Positions 1 through 9,331 are shown, counted from the first letter of the stretch. The stretch: 64,000 nucleotides of DNA from UBA8079 sp965205535 (GCA_965205535.1 CBDBHH010000005.1:372001-436000); one strand, 5' to 3'. Translations and numbers: made by a program. The notes: generated by a model from the letters alone, not told the origin.

Positions 1-695
1 ACGCCGACAAACATCTCGACGAAATCCGAACCGGAGATGGTGAAAAACGGCACATTCGCTTCACCGGCAATCGCGCGGGCGAGCAGCGTCTTGCCCGTGC
101 CCGGAGGCCCGACCAGCAGAACGCCCTTGGGAATTTGCCCCCCCAACCGCTGGAACTTCTGGGGATCACGCAGAAACTCGACGACCTCCTCGACTTCCTG
201 CTTGGCTTCCTCGACGCCGGCCACGTCCTCGAAAGTGACCCGACCGGTTTTCTCGGTCAGCATTTTCGCGCGTGACTTGCCAAATCCCATCGCACCGCGA
301 CCGCCGCCGCCCTGCATCTGGCGCATGAAGAACACCCAGATGCCGACAATGACGATGAACGGCAGCCAGCTCAGCAGCGTGCGAACCAGGAAGTTCGCTT
401 CCTCCTGCGGCGCGGCCGTGATGCGGACACCATGTTCGGACAGGGTCGACACGAGATTGGGGTCGTTCGGCGCATAGGATTTGAAGGCCGTGCCATTGCG
501 CAGCGTGCCCTTGATATCATTGCCCTGGATTGTGACATCCAGGACCTGATCCGTCTCGACCTGGCCCATGAAATCCGAGAACGCCAACTGCTGTTCGGAA
601 CCCTGGCGGTCCGAACTTTGGAACAGGTTGAACAGCGCCACAACCAGCAAGGCGATGATGACCCACAGCGCAATGTTTCTACCGAAATTGTTCAA
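1..695 (-). CDS. ftsH: ATP-dependent zinc metalloprotease FtsH (N-terminal part, cut by window edge)
   Basis: Membrane-anchored AAA+ protease that degrades damaged membrane proteins and short-lived regulators such as RpoH. Only about 231 N-terminal residues lie in the window; the rest of the ATPase and the HEXXH protease domain are beyond base 1. Visible are TM1 (about residues 8-24), a periplasmic domain, TM2 (about 108-126), a Gly-rich linker and the Walker A motif GPPGTGKT near residue 200. The start is taken as TTG at 693-695: no ATG or GTG lies upstream in frame, the protein then begins MNNFGRN as in other alphaproteobacterial FtsH, and a GGAGAAGG ribosome site sits just upstream. It follows tilS on the same strand, the usual order in this class. 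Confidence 0.95.
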   Translation of the reverse strand, partial: MNNFGRNIALWVIIALLVVALFNLFQSSDRQGSEQQLAFSDFMGQVETDQVLDVTIQGNDIKGTLRNGTAFKSYAPNDPNLVSTLSEHGVRITAAPQEEANFLVRTLLSWLPFIVIVGIWVFFMRQMQGGGGRGAMGFGKSRAKMLTEKTGRVTFEDVAGVEEAKQEVEEVVEFLRDPQKFQRLGGQIPKGVLLVGPPGTGKTLLARAIAGEANVPFFTISGSDFVEMFVG

Positions 696-858
696 AGACC
701 TTCTCCGATAAGCTGACCATTTGGACCAGCGCCGCCGATCATGTCCGGCGACCGTACGTGCAGCAAATTACATTGGAACCTTTACAGGCTTTAACATGGT
801 GCTCCAAGTCCTCTAGGGCAATGCGAAAATCACCCCGATAATAGGAGTGTGATGATTA

Positions 859-2268
859 TCAACCCATTGCGAAAACAGCACCCGCAACGGGATTTTTCGG
901 CGCAAACCGGGCTTTTGCGGCAACGCAGACGGCTTGCGATGAACCTGGCAACGCACAAATATGAAAATGGCCTGCGTGGCAGATCGCCGGCAATGTCATT
1001 CGAACAAGGTGCGGCAAGCCTTCATAGCTGAGGGAATCCGCGTGCATCGGCACCTCGTTCGCAACGAATGATCCAACAGCACCAAGTCGGATATCTCCGT
1101 CACGGCCGAGCTCCCTGCCAGCAGAATCCGTTGTGGGCAACGACACCTGGTAACGCCCGTCCCACTCGAGGTCCGGAATAGTGTCGGCGGTGCCGATCAG
1201 ATGCCGGATGGGTTCAATCGCCGCCTGTTCACGAACAACACGCACCACACCGTTGCTTTCGGGTCGCACGACGCAGCCACCCAGGGTCACGCCGCCCCCA
1301 AGGGTACCCTCCGTCAACCTGTCTGCCAGCCGCGATAGTCGTGCGCCACGCGGCGGATACATCCGTCCGCCGATACACATCACCAGATTGGCGATCAGCC
1401 GAAGGCTTGTCTCTCCGTCCGCGGCGGCGAGCAACGCCGGATCGAGCCTCGCAAACCCGGCGGGATGAACCGTGACAGCCTGGGCTGCAAGCCGCGCGAC
1501 CTTGCGTTCTACGACCACGCGGGCCCGGGCAAACTCCGTATTCGGTTCGGCGCCAGAACCGGCTGAACGGGATTCCCGCAACCGGGCCCTGGCGTAGCGG
1601 GTATCCCGGTTACTCGGATCCTCGATCCACGCCTGTCCACGCGCGCGCAGGGTTTCGGTAATGCGTGTGCGGGGAACATCGAGCAACGGCCGCAGGACAC
1701 GCACATGCGGCAGTTCTCGCACGGCCGGCATGCCCGCCTGACCGAATGTGCCGCTTGAACGTGAACGGCGCATAATCTGTGTTTCCAATTGGTCTTCTCG
1801 ATGGTGCCCGACGAGCAGGTGCAAGATGCCCCGATCCCTGCAATACGCCTCCAGCAGCCCATAACGCGCGGATCGCGCGTCGGCCTCGCTGGCAAGCCCG
1901 CTTTTGTTCACTGCGGCCAGGCCGGGTCCGGGAGAGTTCTGCCAGACGAGCGTGTCGTGGGAAATCTCGAGCTGCCCCATCCACGCGGACACCTGATCAG
2001 CCTCACCCGCCGATGCCGCCCGCAGGCCATGATCGACCGTGACGGCGGTAATTCGCCCATCTCGCGCGGTTGCCCATTCGCCGGCCAGCAACGCGAGCGC
2101 CAGACTGTCGCGTCCCCCCGATACGCCGACCGCCAAATGCGGGCGATCCTCGAACGGACCCAGACGTTGCATGCAGAAATCAAACTCATCTGCACGGATC
2201 GGTGCAGTGACGTCATCGGCGGCAAACACCGCCGGATCCTGGATCGCTGATTTGGTGGCTACTGACAC
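859..2268 (-). CDS. tilS: tRNA(Ile)-lysidine synthase TilS
   Basis: Cytoplasmic enzyme that uses ATP and lysine to convert C34 of the CAU anticodon of a minor tRNA-Ile to lysidine, so that it reads AUA. The N-terminal PP-loop ATP pyrophosphatase motif SGGRDS is at residues 50-55, and further family motifs follow (VDHGLR, GHHREDQLET). It is 469 residues long, usual for the family with its C-terminal tRNA-binding part. The start is GTG at 2266-2268, which overlaps the last codons of cpoB by 10 bases, indicating translational coupling. ftsH follows, as in most alphaproteobacteria. Confidence 0.95.
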   Translation of the reverse strand: MSVATKSAIQDPAVFAADDVTAPIRADEFDFCMQRLGPFEDRPHLAVGVSGGRDSLALALLAGEWATARDGRITAVTVDHGLRAASAGEADQVSAWMGQLEISHDTLVWQNSPGPGLAAVNKSGLASEADARSARYGLLEAYCRDRGILHLLVGHHREDQLETQIMRRSRSSGTFGQAGMPAVRELPHVRVLRPLLDVPRTRITETLRARGQAWIEDPSNRDTRYARARLRESRSAGSGAEPNTEFARARVVVERKVARLAAQAVTVHPAGFARLDPALLAAADGETSLRLIANLVMCIGGRMYPPRGARLSRLADRLTEGTLGGGVTLGGCVVRPESNGVVRVVREQAAIEPIRHLIGTADTIPDLEWDGRYQVSLPTTDSAGRELGRDGDIRLGAVGSFVANEVPMHADSLSYEGLPHLVRMTLPAICHAGHFHICALPGSSQAVCVAAKARFAPKNPVAGAVFAMG

Positions 2269-3269
2269 TGCAGCCGACCGATTTCCCGATCGGCCCGCTG
2301 AACAATGCTGGTGGGAGCGTCAGGATACTCAATCCGCAACTTCTTGAGGGTGATACAGGCATCAGCGCTCTGCTCAAGTTGCGCCAAAGACATGCCGAGC
2401 TTCAGAAGGTTATCCGGTGCCTTCGCACTGTCAGGATAGCGCTGGAAACCTTCTGCAAAGGCGCGCGCGGCTGTCGGATAGTCGCCGCGGACATAGAACG
2501 TCTCACCCAGCCAGTACTGGGCATTGCCGGCCAGTGAATCTTCCGGGTTGGCCGCCACGAAGGCGCTCAGCGCCGTCTCGGCACTTTCGAAATCACGCTG
2601 CAGCAAAAACTTGTAGGCGAAGTCGTACTGATCGCGCGGACTGCCTGCCGGCAAAACGGCCGGCGACGGCGCCTGTGTGGCCGGGTCTGCATTGGCGGTC
2701 TGCCCGTCAACCGGCGTGGTCTCGACTCCCGCTGCGCGCAATTGTGACTCCGTCAGGGTGCCAAAAACCCGGGGCGCGCCGGCCCCACCTGCGGGTTCAA
2801 CTGTCACCGCACCCGGCGCACGCGGTACTGCGGGTGCGACCGGCTGCGTTGCGCCAGGCTGGTTCGCGGCGCCGGCACCCTGTTCAAGGGCCTGGAGTCG
2901 GAAATCGACATCCGACACAAGCCGGTCCATCCGTTGATTCATCTGCCGGACCTGGAAATCGAGCTGTTCGACTTGCCCGGTGAGCCGTCGCAGCTGTTCT
3001 TCCAGACCGTCGGTGGTGACCTGAAGGTTGGACAGGGCCGTTCCGGACGGCGCAGCCGAAGGCGATGCGCCTGGCGAGCCGGAAGTCGTCGTGGCTGGCG
3101 GCGCACCGCGATACACATTGCGCTCAAGGGCCTGCAGCTGGCGCTCCAGACGCGAGACGGTATCAGCCAGACCGCGAACATCATTCGACTGGGCCAGTGC
3201 CACGCCGCTCGTCAACACCAACAGCAGCGAGAGGCCGGCAGGCACAAAAATCCGAATAGGCTTCAACAT
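2259..3269 (-). CDS. cpoB: Cell division coordinator CpoB (YbgF), Tol-Pal accessory protein
   Basis: Periplasmic protein that links the Tol-Pal machine to peptidoglycan synthesis during constriction (known for the family). From the ATG at 3267-3269 the protein has a signal peptide ending in ALAQ at about residue 26, an N-terminal coiled coil (SRLERQLQALERN and a second segment around EEQLRRLTGQVEQLD), a Pro/Ala-rich linker, and C-terminal TPR-like repeats beginning near DQYDFAYKFLLQRDFESAE. The open frame continues upstream to 3332, but the extra residues would precede the signal peptide and are not credible. It lies downstream of the pal terminator, so it may have its own promoter. 336 residues. 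Confidence 0.93.
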   Translation of the reverse strand: MLKPIRIFVPAGLSLLLVLTSGVALAQSNDVRGLADTVSRLERQLQALERNVYRGAPPATTTSGSPGASPSAAPSGTALSNLQVTTDGLEEQLRRLTGQVEQLDFQVRQMNQRMDRLVSDVDFRLQALEQGAGAANQPGATQPVAPAVPRAPGAVTVEPAGGAGAPRVFGTLTESQLRAAGVETTPVDGQTANADPATQAPSPAVLPAGSPRDQYDFAYKFLLQRDFESAETALSAFVAANPEDSLAGNAQYWLGETFYVRGDYPTAARAFAEGFQRYPDSAKAPDNLLKLGMSLAQLEQSADACITLKKLRIEYPDAPTSIVQRADREIGRLQCQ

Positions 3270-3416
3270 GACAAGGCGGTCCGTTGATGGTGAATGGTGG
3301 TTGAATAACGACGGACCATAGGCCCCAAGCAACTTTCGCCACCCTTTTCGGCGAAACTATGGCATGCGCCCGGTGGGACGAAAACACCCGGGGAAACTAA
3401 ATCATCCCGACAAACG

Positions 3417-3441
3417 AAAACGCCCCGGATCACCCGGGGCG
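3417..3441 (-). terminator. Intrinsic terminator after pal
   Basis: A perfect 8-bp stem (CGCCCCGG at 3421-3428 with CCGGGGCG at 3434-3441), 5-base loop, followed on the minus strand by four U (3417-3420). It sits 28 bases after the pal stop codon. Confidence 0.85.
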
Positions 3442-3468
3442 CATCGTTTTAAAGCCAAAAGGCGAACG

Positions 3469-3984
3469 CTAGTTTCCGTCGACCACCACGACTGCACGAC
3501 GGTTCTGCGCCCAGGCGCTTTCAGTCGAACCGGGAACAGCGGGGCGTTCCTTGCCAAAGCTGATGATCTTGACCCGGTTTGAGTCGATCCCGAGGGAGAC
3601 CAGATAGTCTCTCGCTGAATCGGCGCGACGCTCACCAAGTGCCAGGTTGTACTCGCGCGTACCGCGTTCGTCGGTGTTGCCCTGGATAATCACCTTGTTG
3701 GCGGGATAGGTCTTGAGCCAGGCCGCCCAACGCTCAACCACGGTGCGTGCTTCGGCTGTCAGGTTCGACTTGTCGAACCCGAAGAAAGCGCGGTCACCGA
3801 TATTGATCTCGAGGTCTTGCTGTGTCCCGGGCTTGGGACCGGTCGGCGCCGTAGCCGTCTGATTGCCGCCCGAATTGGCGCTCGATGCGCCGGTGCTGCC
3901 GGAGTTGGCACTGTCGTCGCCCGTAGAGGAACAGGCGGCAAGAACAAAGGCCGCTACCACCAGGCTGGGGATATTGAAACGCAT
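3469..3984 (-). CDS. pal: Peptidoglycan-associated lipoprotein Pal
   Basis: Outer-membrane lipoprotein that binds peptidoglycan through an OmpA-like domain and is moved by TolB/TolA to the division site. The start at 3984 gives a lipoprotein signal with lipobox LAAC and Cys18; longer upstream starts would bury the signal, and AAGGAG sits 7 bases before this ATG. A Ser/Asn/Gly linker (about 19-50) leads to the OmpA domain, with the peptidoglycan-contact motif GNTDERGTREYNLALGERRA clearly present. 171 residues, normal for the family. It has its own promoter (4140-4168) and terminator (3417-3441), so it can be made apart from tolQRAB. Confidence 0.95.
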   Translation of the reverse strand: MRFNIPSLVVAAFVLAACSSTGDDSANSGSTGASSANSGGNQTATAPTGPKPGTQQDLEINIGDRAFFGFDKSNLTAEARTVVERWAAWLKTYPANKVIIQGNTDERGTREYNLALGERRADSARDYLVSLGIDSNRVKIISFGKERPAVPGSTESAWAQNRRAVVVVDGN

Positions 3985-4139
3985 GGGTGACTCCTTAAGC
4001 CGAATTATCACGATCCCAAGCCGCTCATGGCGGAATTCCGCTATGCGGAACATCTTGTTAGCGTGCGTCACACCTAACGGTGCAGAATTGTTGCGCAACC
4101 GCCGACAGACCCAATGAAGTCATGCCCGCAGACTGCCGA

Positions 4140-4168
4140 ACTATACGTCGCAGATTTTTCGGAATCAA
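4140..4168 (-). promoter_or_regulatory. Predicted housekeeping promoter for pal
   Basis: On the minus strand TTGATT (4163-4168) is followed after exactly 17 bases by TATAGT (4140-4145). Transcription would start near 4133 and give a leader of about 150 bases before the pal ATG. It lies in the 248-base gap between tolB and pal. Confidence 0.65.
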
Positions 4169-4232
4169 GCTTCTGCACAGGGATATTCACGCAAATTGAC
4201 AAGTATTTTCAGTCACTTTCGTCGATCTGAGA

Positions 4233-5585
4233 CTATTGTTGGAGAGGCCCCGGAGACCATGCCGGGTCCGACCCGCCGACCGGGGTCCCCAGTTCGCGTT
4301 CGTTAAAGCCGGTCAAATCGATCGAAAACAAGCGCGGCGTGCCGCCCAGGCCCCGCGCATCGCTTTTCTCCTGTCGAAAATACATCAGTACCCGGCCGTT
4401 CGGTGCCCAGGTCGGTCCCTCGACCAGGAAACCTCTTGTCAACAGGCGTTCACCGCTGCCATCGGGACGCATCACGCCGATATGAAAGGTTCCCCGGAAA
4501 ATTTTCGTGAAGGCGATCAGATCCCCTCGCGGTGACCAAACCGGAGTGCCGTAGCGGCCATCGCCAAAGCTGATGCGTTTCTGTCCGCTACCGTCCGAAT
4601 TCATGACATAGAGTTGCTGGCTGCCACCACGATCGGATTCGAAAACAATCTTGCGACCGTCCGGTGCATAGGAAGGGCTGGTGTCGATTGCCGGATTGTC
4701 GGTCAGTTGCTGCACCCGGCGCGTACGCAAATCCATAACGTGGATGTCCGAGTTCCCGCCTTCCGCAAAACTCATGACGACGCTGTCACCATCCGGCGAG
4801 AATCGCGGCGCAAAAGTCATGCCCGGAAAATCACCCAGCAATTCCTGCTCACCCGTGTCGATGTTGAACAGGTAGACCCGCGGCTGATCGTTGAAGTAGG
4901 CGAGGTAAGTGATTTCCTGTTGGGTCGGCGAAAAGCGCGGTGTCAGGACGAGCGTTTTTCCGTCTGTGAGGAATCGATGATTGGCGCCGTCCTGGTCCAT
5001 GATCGACAGGCGCTTTACGCGGCGATCGGACGGGCCGTTCTCCGCGATGTAGACAATGCGCGTGTCGAAGTAACCGGCCTCACCCGTGATCCGTTCATAA
5101 ATCGTGTCCGAGATGATATGCGCCACGCGGCGCCAGTTCGCCTGTGTGGTCGTCAGGCTCAGCCCGGTCATCTGGTTCTCCGCGAACACGTCCCAGAGGC
5201 GAAACGAGGCGCGCAGGGCCCCATTGGGCTCGATATCGACTTCGCCAACGACCAACGCCTGCGCATTCAGCGGTTTCCAGTTCGCAAAGCGCGGGTTCAC
5301 GCCCAGACTCTGTGGTTGGGAAATAAAGGCCTGCTTGTCGATGGGCCGGAACAGCCCCGACCGCTCGAGATTGTCCGAAATGACCTGCGCAATATCGATA
5401 CTGAACCGGCGCGCGATATCATCGGACGCGATAAAATTCGGCACCGCGATCGGGAGCGGCTCGATATTGCCCTGGGTGATATCCACGGTCAGTTCGGCGC
5501 GTGCCGGAAGTGCGAGTGGCGCCGAAAACAGCAGGACGGCGAATACCGCCAGGAACGTGCAAACAGGGCGTGCGGTCATCATCAT
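4233..5585 (-). CDS. tolB: Tol-Pal system beta-propeller protein TolB
   Basis: Periplasmic protein that binds Pal and passes force from TolA. It has a signal peptide of about 30 residues (cleavage after PARA), an N-terminal alpha/beta domain, then a six-bladed propeller of TolB/WD40-like repeats (RFSPDGDSVVMSF, YAPDGRKIVFESDRGG, WSPRGDLIAF and similar). 450 residues. Three consecutive ATG codons occur at the start (5577-5585); the first is used here. It begins 3 bases after the tolA stop, so it is in the tolQRA operon. A 248-base gap with a promoter separates it from pal. Confidence 0.95.
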   Translation of the reverse strand: MMMTARPVCTFLAVFAVLLFSAPLALPARAELTVDITQGNIEPLPIAVPNFIASDDIARRFSIDIAQVISDNLERSGLFRPIDKQAFISQPQSLGVNPRFANWKPLNAQALVVGEVDIEPNGALRASFRLWDVFAENQMTGLSLTTTQANWRRVAHIISDTIYERITGEAGYFDTRIVYIAENGPSDRRVKRLSIMDQDGANHRFLTDGKTLVLTPRFSPTQQEITYLAYFNDQPRVYLFNIDTGEQELLGDFPGMTFAPRFSPDGDSVVMSFAEGGNSDIHVMDLRTRRVQQLTDNPAIDTSPSYAPDGRKIVFESDRGGSQQLYVMNSDGSGQKRISFGDGRYGTPVWSPRGDLIAFTKIFRGTFHIGVMRPDGSGERLLTRGFLVEGPTWAPNGRVLMYFRQEKSDARGLGGTPRLFSIDLTGFNERELGTPVGGSDPAWSPGPLQQ

Positions 5586-5588
5586 CAG

Positions 5589-6476
5589 CTAGCTCAGCAT
5601 CTTGCTTGGGTCGAAGTTGAAACGGATTTCTTTCCAGATCTCGTATTTGTCAGCCGGCAATTGCAACGGCTGGCATCTGTCGTTCAGCACGGCGCGACGC
5701 GCGGATTCAGCCGCCGCCTGGAAATAACGATCAAGTCCCATCAGGGGTGCGTCAACCACGGTGGCCTCGCGCACGACGCCCTGCGGATCGACCCGAATCA
5801 GTACCGTGACGATCAGATCCTCCGCGTCTCGCGCGCCAACCGGCGGGTTCCAGCACTGACCGATCTGCTGCCGGATCAACTGGCGCAGTAAATCGAGTTC
5901 GGCAATCGTCGCATGCTCGGCAATTTGAGATTGTTGCGGGGCTTCCTTGCCCTTTTCGCGCACGGTCTCCGGCTTGCGCGCGCGTTCCGCAGTCTTGACC
6001 GGTTTTTCGTCGGCAGCGAGGTCCTTCAGAATATTGTCGAAACTTCGCGACGGTGCCGGCGGTTTCGGCTTGGCCTTCGGCTGAACCTTGGCGACCTGCG
6101 GGACGGATTCGGGCTTGGGCTCGGGTGTCTTTTCCTTGGGCGGCGCAGGCTTGATTGCCGGTGGCGCCGGCTCGGGCGGCGCGGCAACTTTCTCCGGCGG
6201 GGCCTTTCTCGGCGGCTCGGGGACGGGCTGTGGCGGTTTCGGTGGCGGCTGCGGTGATGCGGTCCGGGTCGGTTCGGGGTCCGGCTCCGGTGTCGCCGCG
6301 GCAGGCGGCCTTGTCACATCGTCGATACGCACCACCTCGACCGGGATCACCGTCGCGGTTACTTCGGGCGACGTGAACAGAAATGGCAATCCAAACTGGG
6401 CGACGGCGATCAGGGACAAATGGCCCACCGCCGACATCGCGCCTCCAGTTTTGAATTGTGCCCATTTCACCCGCAT
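5589..6476 (-). CDS. tolA: TolA, inner-membrane energy transducer of Tol-Pal
   Basis: Links the TolQR proton channel to TolB and Pal at the outer membrane. One N-terminal membrane anchor (about residues 15-35, with SAVGHLSLIAVAQFGLP), then a long Pro/Lys/Ala/Glu-rich periplasmic arm (about 50-190), then a C-terminal TonB/TolA-type domain (about 195-295, including QIGQCWNPP and VLIRVDPQGVV). The Pro/Lys-rich arm, where enterobacteria have an Ala-rich helix, is common in alphaproteobacteria. 295 residues. It sits between tolR (21 bases upstream) and tolB (3 bases downstream). Confidence 0.93.
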   Translation of the reverse strand: MRVKWAQFKTGGAMSAVGHLSLIAVAQFGLPFLFTSPEVTATVIPVEVVRIDDVTRPPAAATPEPDPEPTRTASPQPPPKPPQPVPEPPRKAPPEKVAAPPEPAPPAIKPAPPKEKTPEPKPESVPQVAKVQPKAKPKPPAPSRSFDNILKDLAADEKPVKTAERARKPETVREKGKEAPQQSQIAEHATIAELDLLRQLIRQQIGQCWNPPVGARDAEDLIVTVLIRVDPQGVVREATVVDAPLMGLDRYFQAAAESARRAVLNDRCQPLQLPADKYEIWKEIRFNFDPSKMLS

Positions 6477-6497
6477 GATCGATCGCCAAAAGCTCCG

Positions 6498-6944
6498 CTA
6501 CTGGTCCTGGGATTTCGGAATCGGAATCTCGGCAATCAGGGCGACTTTTGCGAAACCGGCCTCGGAAACCAGGCCCATGACCTCCATAACCCGGCCATAA
6601 TTGATCGCCCGGTCACCGCGCACGAAAACACGCAGTTCCGGATTCGCCTCTGAGACGGCCACCAGGCGAGGAATCAGGACATTCTCCTCGATCTCCGATT
6701 CCTGCAGATAGACACGTCCTTCTGCGTCCACGGTGATGATCAGCGGTTCTTTGTCCTCATTGAGAGGATCCACCGCGGCTTTCGGCAGATCCACAGGGAC
6801 ACCGACCGTCAGCAAAGGTGCCGCGATCATGAAGATGACGACCAGCACCAGCATCACATCGACGAACGGTGCGACGTTGATTTCGGTCATCGGCCCGCCG
6901 CGCAAGCGACGGCGTAGCCGCATACTGTCTGAGTTCAGCGCCAT
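6498..6944 (-). CDS. tolR: TolR, ExbD-family proton-channel subunit
   Basis: Works with TolQ to turn the proton gradient into motion of TolA. A single membrane helix (about residues 26-46) carries the essential aspartate, Asp29, in the context APFVDVMLVLVVIF; a periplasmic ExbD domain follows. 148 residues, normal length. It starts 2 bases after the tolQ stop and precedes tolA. Confidence 0.95.
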   Translation of the reverse strand: MALNSDSMRLRRRLRGGPMTEINVAPFVDVMLVLVVIFMIAAPLLTVGVPVDLPKAAVDPLNEDKEPLIITVDAEGRVYLQESEIEENVLIPRLVAVSEANPELRVFVRGDRAINYGRVMEVMGLVSEAGFAKVALIAEIPIPKSQDQ

Positions 6945-6946
6945 GC

Positions 6947-7678
6947 CTATTTCGACTCCTCAAGCTGACGCGACAGAATGGCGCTGAATTCGGCAGCGAA
7001 CCCCTCGAGCCGCTGCGAATACCGGGACATATCGGAGCTGAACTTGTTGTAGGCCGCGACTGACGGGATGGCGACGATCAGGCCCATGGCCGTTGTGAAC
7101 AGCGCTTCGGCAAGACCCGGCGCGACCACGGCGAGATTCGTATCCTTCGCCACGGCAATCGCCTGGAAGCTGTTCATGATGCCCCACACCGTGCCGAACA
7201 GGCCGATGAACGGGGCCGTCGCCCCGGCCGAAGCCAGGAACACCATGTATCGCTCGATACGCTCCATCTCCCGGGTCAGCGACACTTCCATCACCCGTTC
7301 TATTCGTTCCTGCAGATTGGCCCTCAACGCATCTGTCGCCGCCAGGCCACGCGATGAACTTCGTCGCCATTCCGACATTGCCGCGGCAAACACAGCCGCC
7401 ATTGGATCCGACGGCTTGTTGCCAAGCCGTTCGTAGAGTTCTTCCAGCGACCCGCCGGACCAGAAATTCTCCTCGAAACGCACAGCGTCTGCGGACAGGC
7501 GGCGCAGCTTGATCCATTTGTCGACTATGATTGTCCACGACCAGAACGAGGCCACGAACAGGATGATCATCACGATCTTGATGACGAGATCGGAGCGCAA
7601 AAACAGTCCGTAGACCGAAAAATCTGCGATCCCGGCGCCCCCGGTCACCGCGATCGTTTCAACAATATTGGATTCCAT
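6947..7678 (-). CDS. tolQ: TolQ, MotA/ExbB-family proton-channel subunit
   Basis: Forms the stator ring around TolR in the inner membrane. Three membrane helices are visible, at about 33-53, 149-175 (SAGATAPFIGLFGTVWGIM) and 188-210 (LAEALFTTAMGLIVAIPSV), with the conserved Thr/Gly/Pro residues of the MotA/TolQ/ExbB family. 243 residues. It lies 62 bases downstream of ybgC and opens the tolQRAB run. Confidence 0.95.
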   Translation of the reverse strand: MESNIVETIAVTGGAGIADFSVYGLFLRSDLVIKIVMIILFVASFWSWTIIVDKWIKLRRLSADAVRFEENFWSGGSLEELYERLGNKPSDPMAAVFAAAMSEWRRSSSRGLAATDALRANLQERIERVMEVSLTREMERIERYMVFLASAGATAPFIGLFGTVWGIMNSFQAIAVAKDTNLAVVAPGLAEALFTTAMGLIVAIPSVAAYNKFSSDMSRYSQRLEGFAAEFSAILSRQLEESK

Positions 7679-7740
7679 GGAACCAAATGCCTCTCGTTAT
7701 TGTTCTGTCGTTCGAGACCGCGTTCAGGCCGGCGCGGCGC

Positions 7741-8217
7741 TCATTGATCTTCCACCAGTTCCGTCAATGCGGTTCGTACCGCCCCCGGCAAACGCGCCGG
7801 TCGCAATCCCCCGTCGATGCAGGCCAATCGAACGGCCATCTGCACCAACTCGACAGGCTCCCCGGTTTTCTCTGCGGGTCCCATCACCGTTTGAGTTAGA
7901 CGCATGCTGGCACCACCCACCTCGTTGACGCGGGTTTCGACCGTCAACGCGTCGTCCAGCCGCGCGGGCTGAAAAAATTCCGTGTCGAGGCTGCGCACCG
8001 CAAATGCAACGCCGTCGCTTTGCATCAACGCCCGATGCTCGGTCCCCAGACATCTCATCATCTCCGTGCGCGCCCGCTCCGCAAACCGCAGATAGTTGGC
8101 GTGGTACACAATCCCGGCCGCGTCTGTGTCCTCGTAATAGACCCGAACCGGATACACATGTCGGACAGCTTCAAACCATCCCGAAACATTGGCGTGCGCC
8201 GCCACTTGTCCATTCAT
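7741..8217 (-). CDS. ybgC: YbgC-type acyl-CoA thioesterase of the Tol-Pal cluster
   Basis: Hotdog-fold thioesterase hydrolysing acyl-CoA or acyl-ACP; the gene is linked to tol-pal across proteobacteria. The catalytic segment VYYEDTDAAGIVYHANYLRF carries the conserved Asp and the YHANY motif. The start is uncertain. ATG at 8217 lies 4 bases past the ruvB stop and gives 158 residues, close to the family norm; ATG at 8244, inside ruvB, would add 9 residues. Neither has a strong ribosome site. The open frame also runs to 8313. Confidence 0.88.
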   Translation of the reverse strand: MNGQVAAHANVSGWFEAVRHVYPVRVYYEDTDAAGIVYHANYLRFAERARTEMMRCLGTEHRALMQSDGVAFAVRSLDTEFFQPARLDDALTVETRVNEVGGASMRLTQTVMGPAEKTGEPVELVQMAVRLACIDGGLRPARLPGAVRTALTELVEDQ

Positions 8218-8221
8218 GGCC

Positions 8222-9331
8222 TCACGGTCCGTCTGTCCCGTCATCTTCTGGATCGGGAGTCTGTGAGCCCTTTGTGGCAACCGTATGGCCGGATAACAGG
8301 TCCTCTTGGGCACCCTTCGGAACGGCCAGCCCCAGATGCCCGTAGGCGCGCGGTGTCAGCATCCGACCCCGCGGTGTGCGTTGGATAAACCCCTGCTGAA
8401 TAAGATAGGGCTCGACGACGTCCTCGAGGGTATCGCGCTCCTCCGACAGGGCGGCGGCGAGCGTGTCGATTCCCACCGGACCGCCAAAATGCACCTCCGC
8501 GATGTGACGCAGATAACGTCGGTCCATCGTGTCGAGACCGCGGTCGTCGACATCGAGCCGCGACAACGCGTGATCGGCCACCGCACGATCAACCGGCAGA
8601 CTGTTTTCCACGAGTGCGAAATCCCGAACCCGGCGCAACAGGCGCCCCGCGATACGCGGCGTGCCCCGGGCGCGGCGGGCAACTTCCGTGGCGCCATCCT
8701 CGCTCATATCCAGTTCGAGCAACGCGGCGGCACGACGCACGATCGTCGCCAGATCCTCCGGCGTGTAGAACTCAAGACGCAGATTTATGCCGAAACGTTC
8801 ACGCAGCGGCGTGGTCAGCAGCCCGAGCCGCGTGGTGGCACCGACCAGCGTGAACGGCGGCAATTCGATCCGCACCGAACGGGCCGCCGGCCCTTCCCCG
8901 ATAATCAGGTCGAGCTCACCATCTTCCATGGCGGGATACAGCACTTCCTCGACAGCGGGATTGAGACGGTGAATTTCGTCGACGAACAACACGTCGCGCG
9001 GCTGCAGGTTGGTCAACACCGCAGCCAGGTCACCCGCCTTGGTGATGACCGGTCCGGACGTCGCGCGGAACCCGACCCCAAGCTCCTGGGATACGATCCT
9101 CGCCAGCGTTGTCTTTCCCAGCCCCGGTGGGCCGTGAAACAGCACATGATCTATCGCCTCGCCACGCTGGCGCGCGGCGGCGATGAAGACAGACAAATTC
9201 TCGCGCACGGCCGCCTGGCCGATGAACCCGTCAAGCTCCTGCGGGCGCAGCGCCGTATCGACCCGGTCATCGTCACAGTCCGCCGGATCGACCAACCGGT
9301 CGACGGAAGAGGATTCGGCGCCGTCGCTCAC
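8222..9331 (-). CDS. ruvB: Holliday junction branch migration DNA helicase RuvB
   Basis: AAA+ motor that drives branch migration with RuvA. Walker A GPPGLGKT, Walker B/DEXH (FVDEIHRL), sensor region GATTRLGLLTTPLRERFG and the C-terminal winged-helix (QQGFIQRTPRGR) are all visible. 369 residues, slightly long because of an acidic C-terminal tail. The start is GTG at 9329-9331, sharing GTGA with the ruvA stop (4-base overlap). ruvC-ruvA-ruvB are translationally coupled. Confidence 0.96.
   Translation of the reverse strand: MSDGAESSSVDRLVDPADCDDDRVDTALRPQELDGFIGQAAVRENLSVFIAAARQRGEAIDHVLFHGPPGLGKTTLARIVSQELGVGFRATSGPVITKAGDLAAVLTNLQPRDVLFVDEIHRLNPAVEEVLYPAMEDGELDLIIGEGPAARSVRIELPPFTLVGATTRLGLLTTPLRERFGINLRLEFYTPEDLATIVRRAAALLELDMSEDGATEVARRARGTPRIAGRLLRRVRDFALVENSLPVDRAVADHALSRLDVDDRGLDTMDRRYLRHIAEVHFGGPVGIDTLAAALSEERDTLEDVVEPYLIQQGFIQRTPRGRMLTPRAYGHLGLAVPKGAQEDLLSGHTVATKGSQTPDPEDDGTDGP

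Noticed and set aside
4614..5891. Long plus-strand open frame (425 codons) opposite tolB and tolA
   Set aside because: It lies antisense to two well-recognised Tol genes; high G+C content keeps such frames open. It has no recognisable domain.
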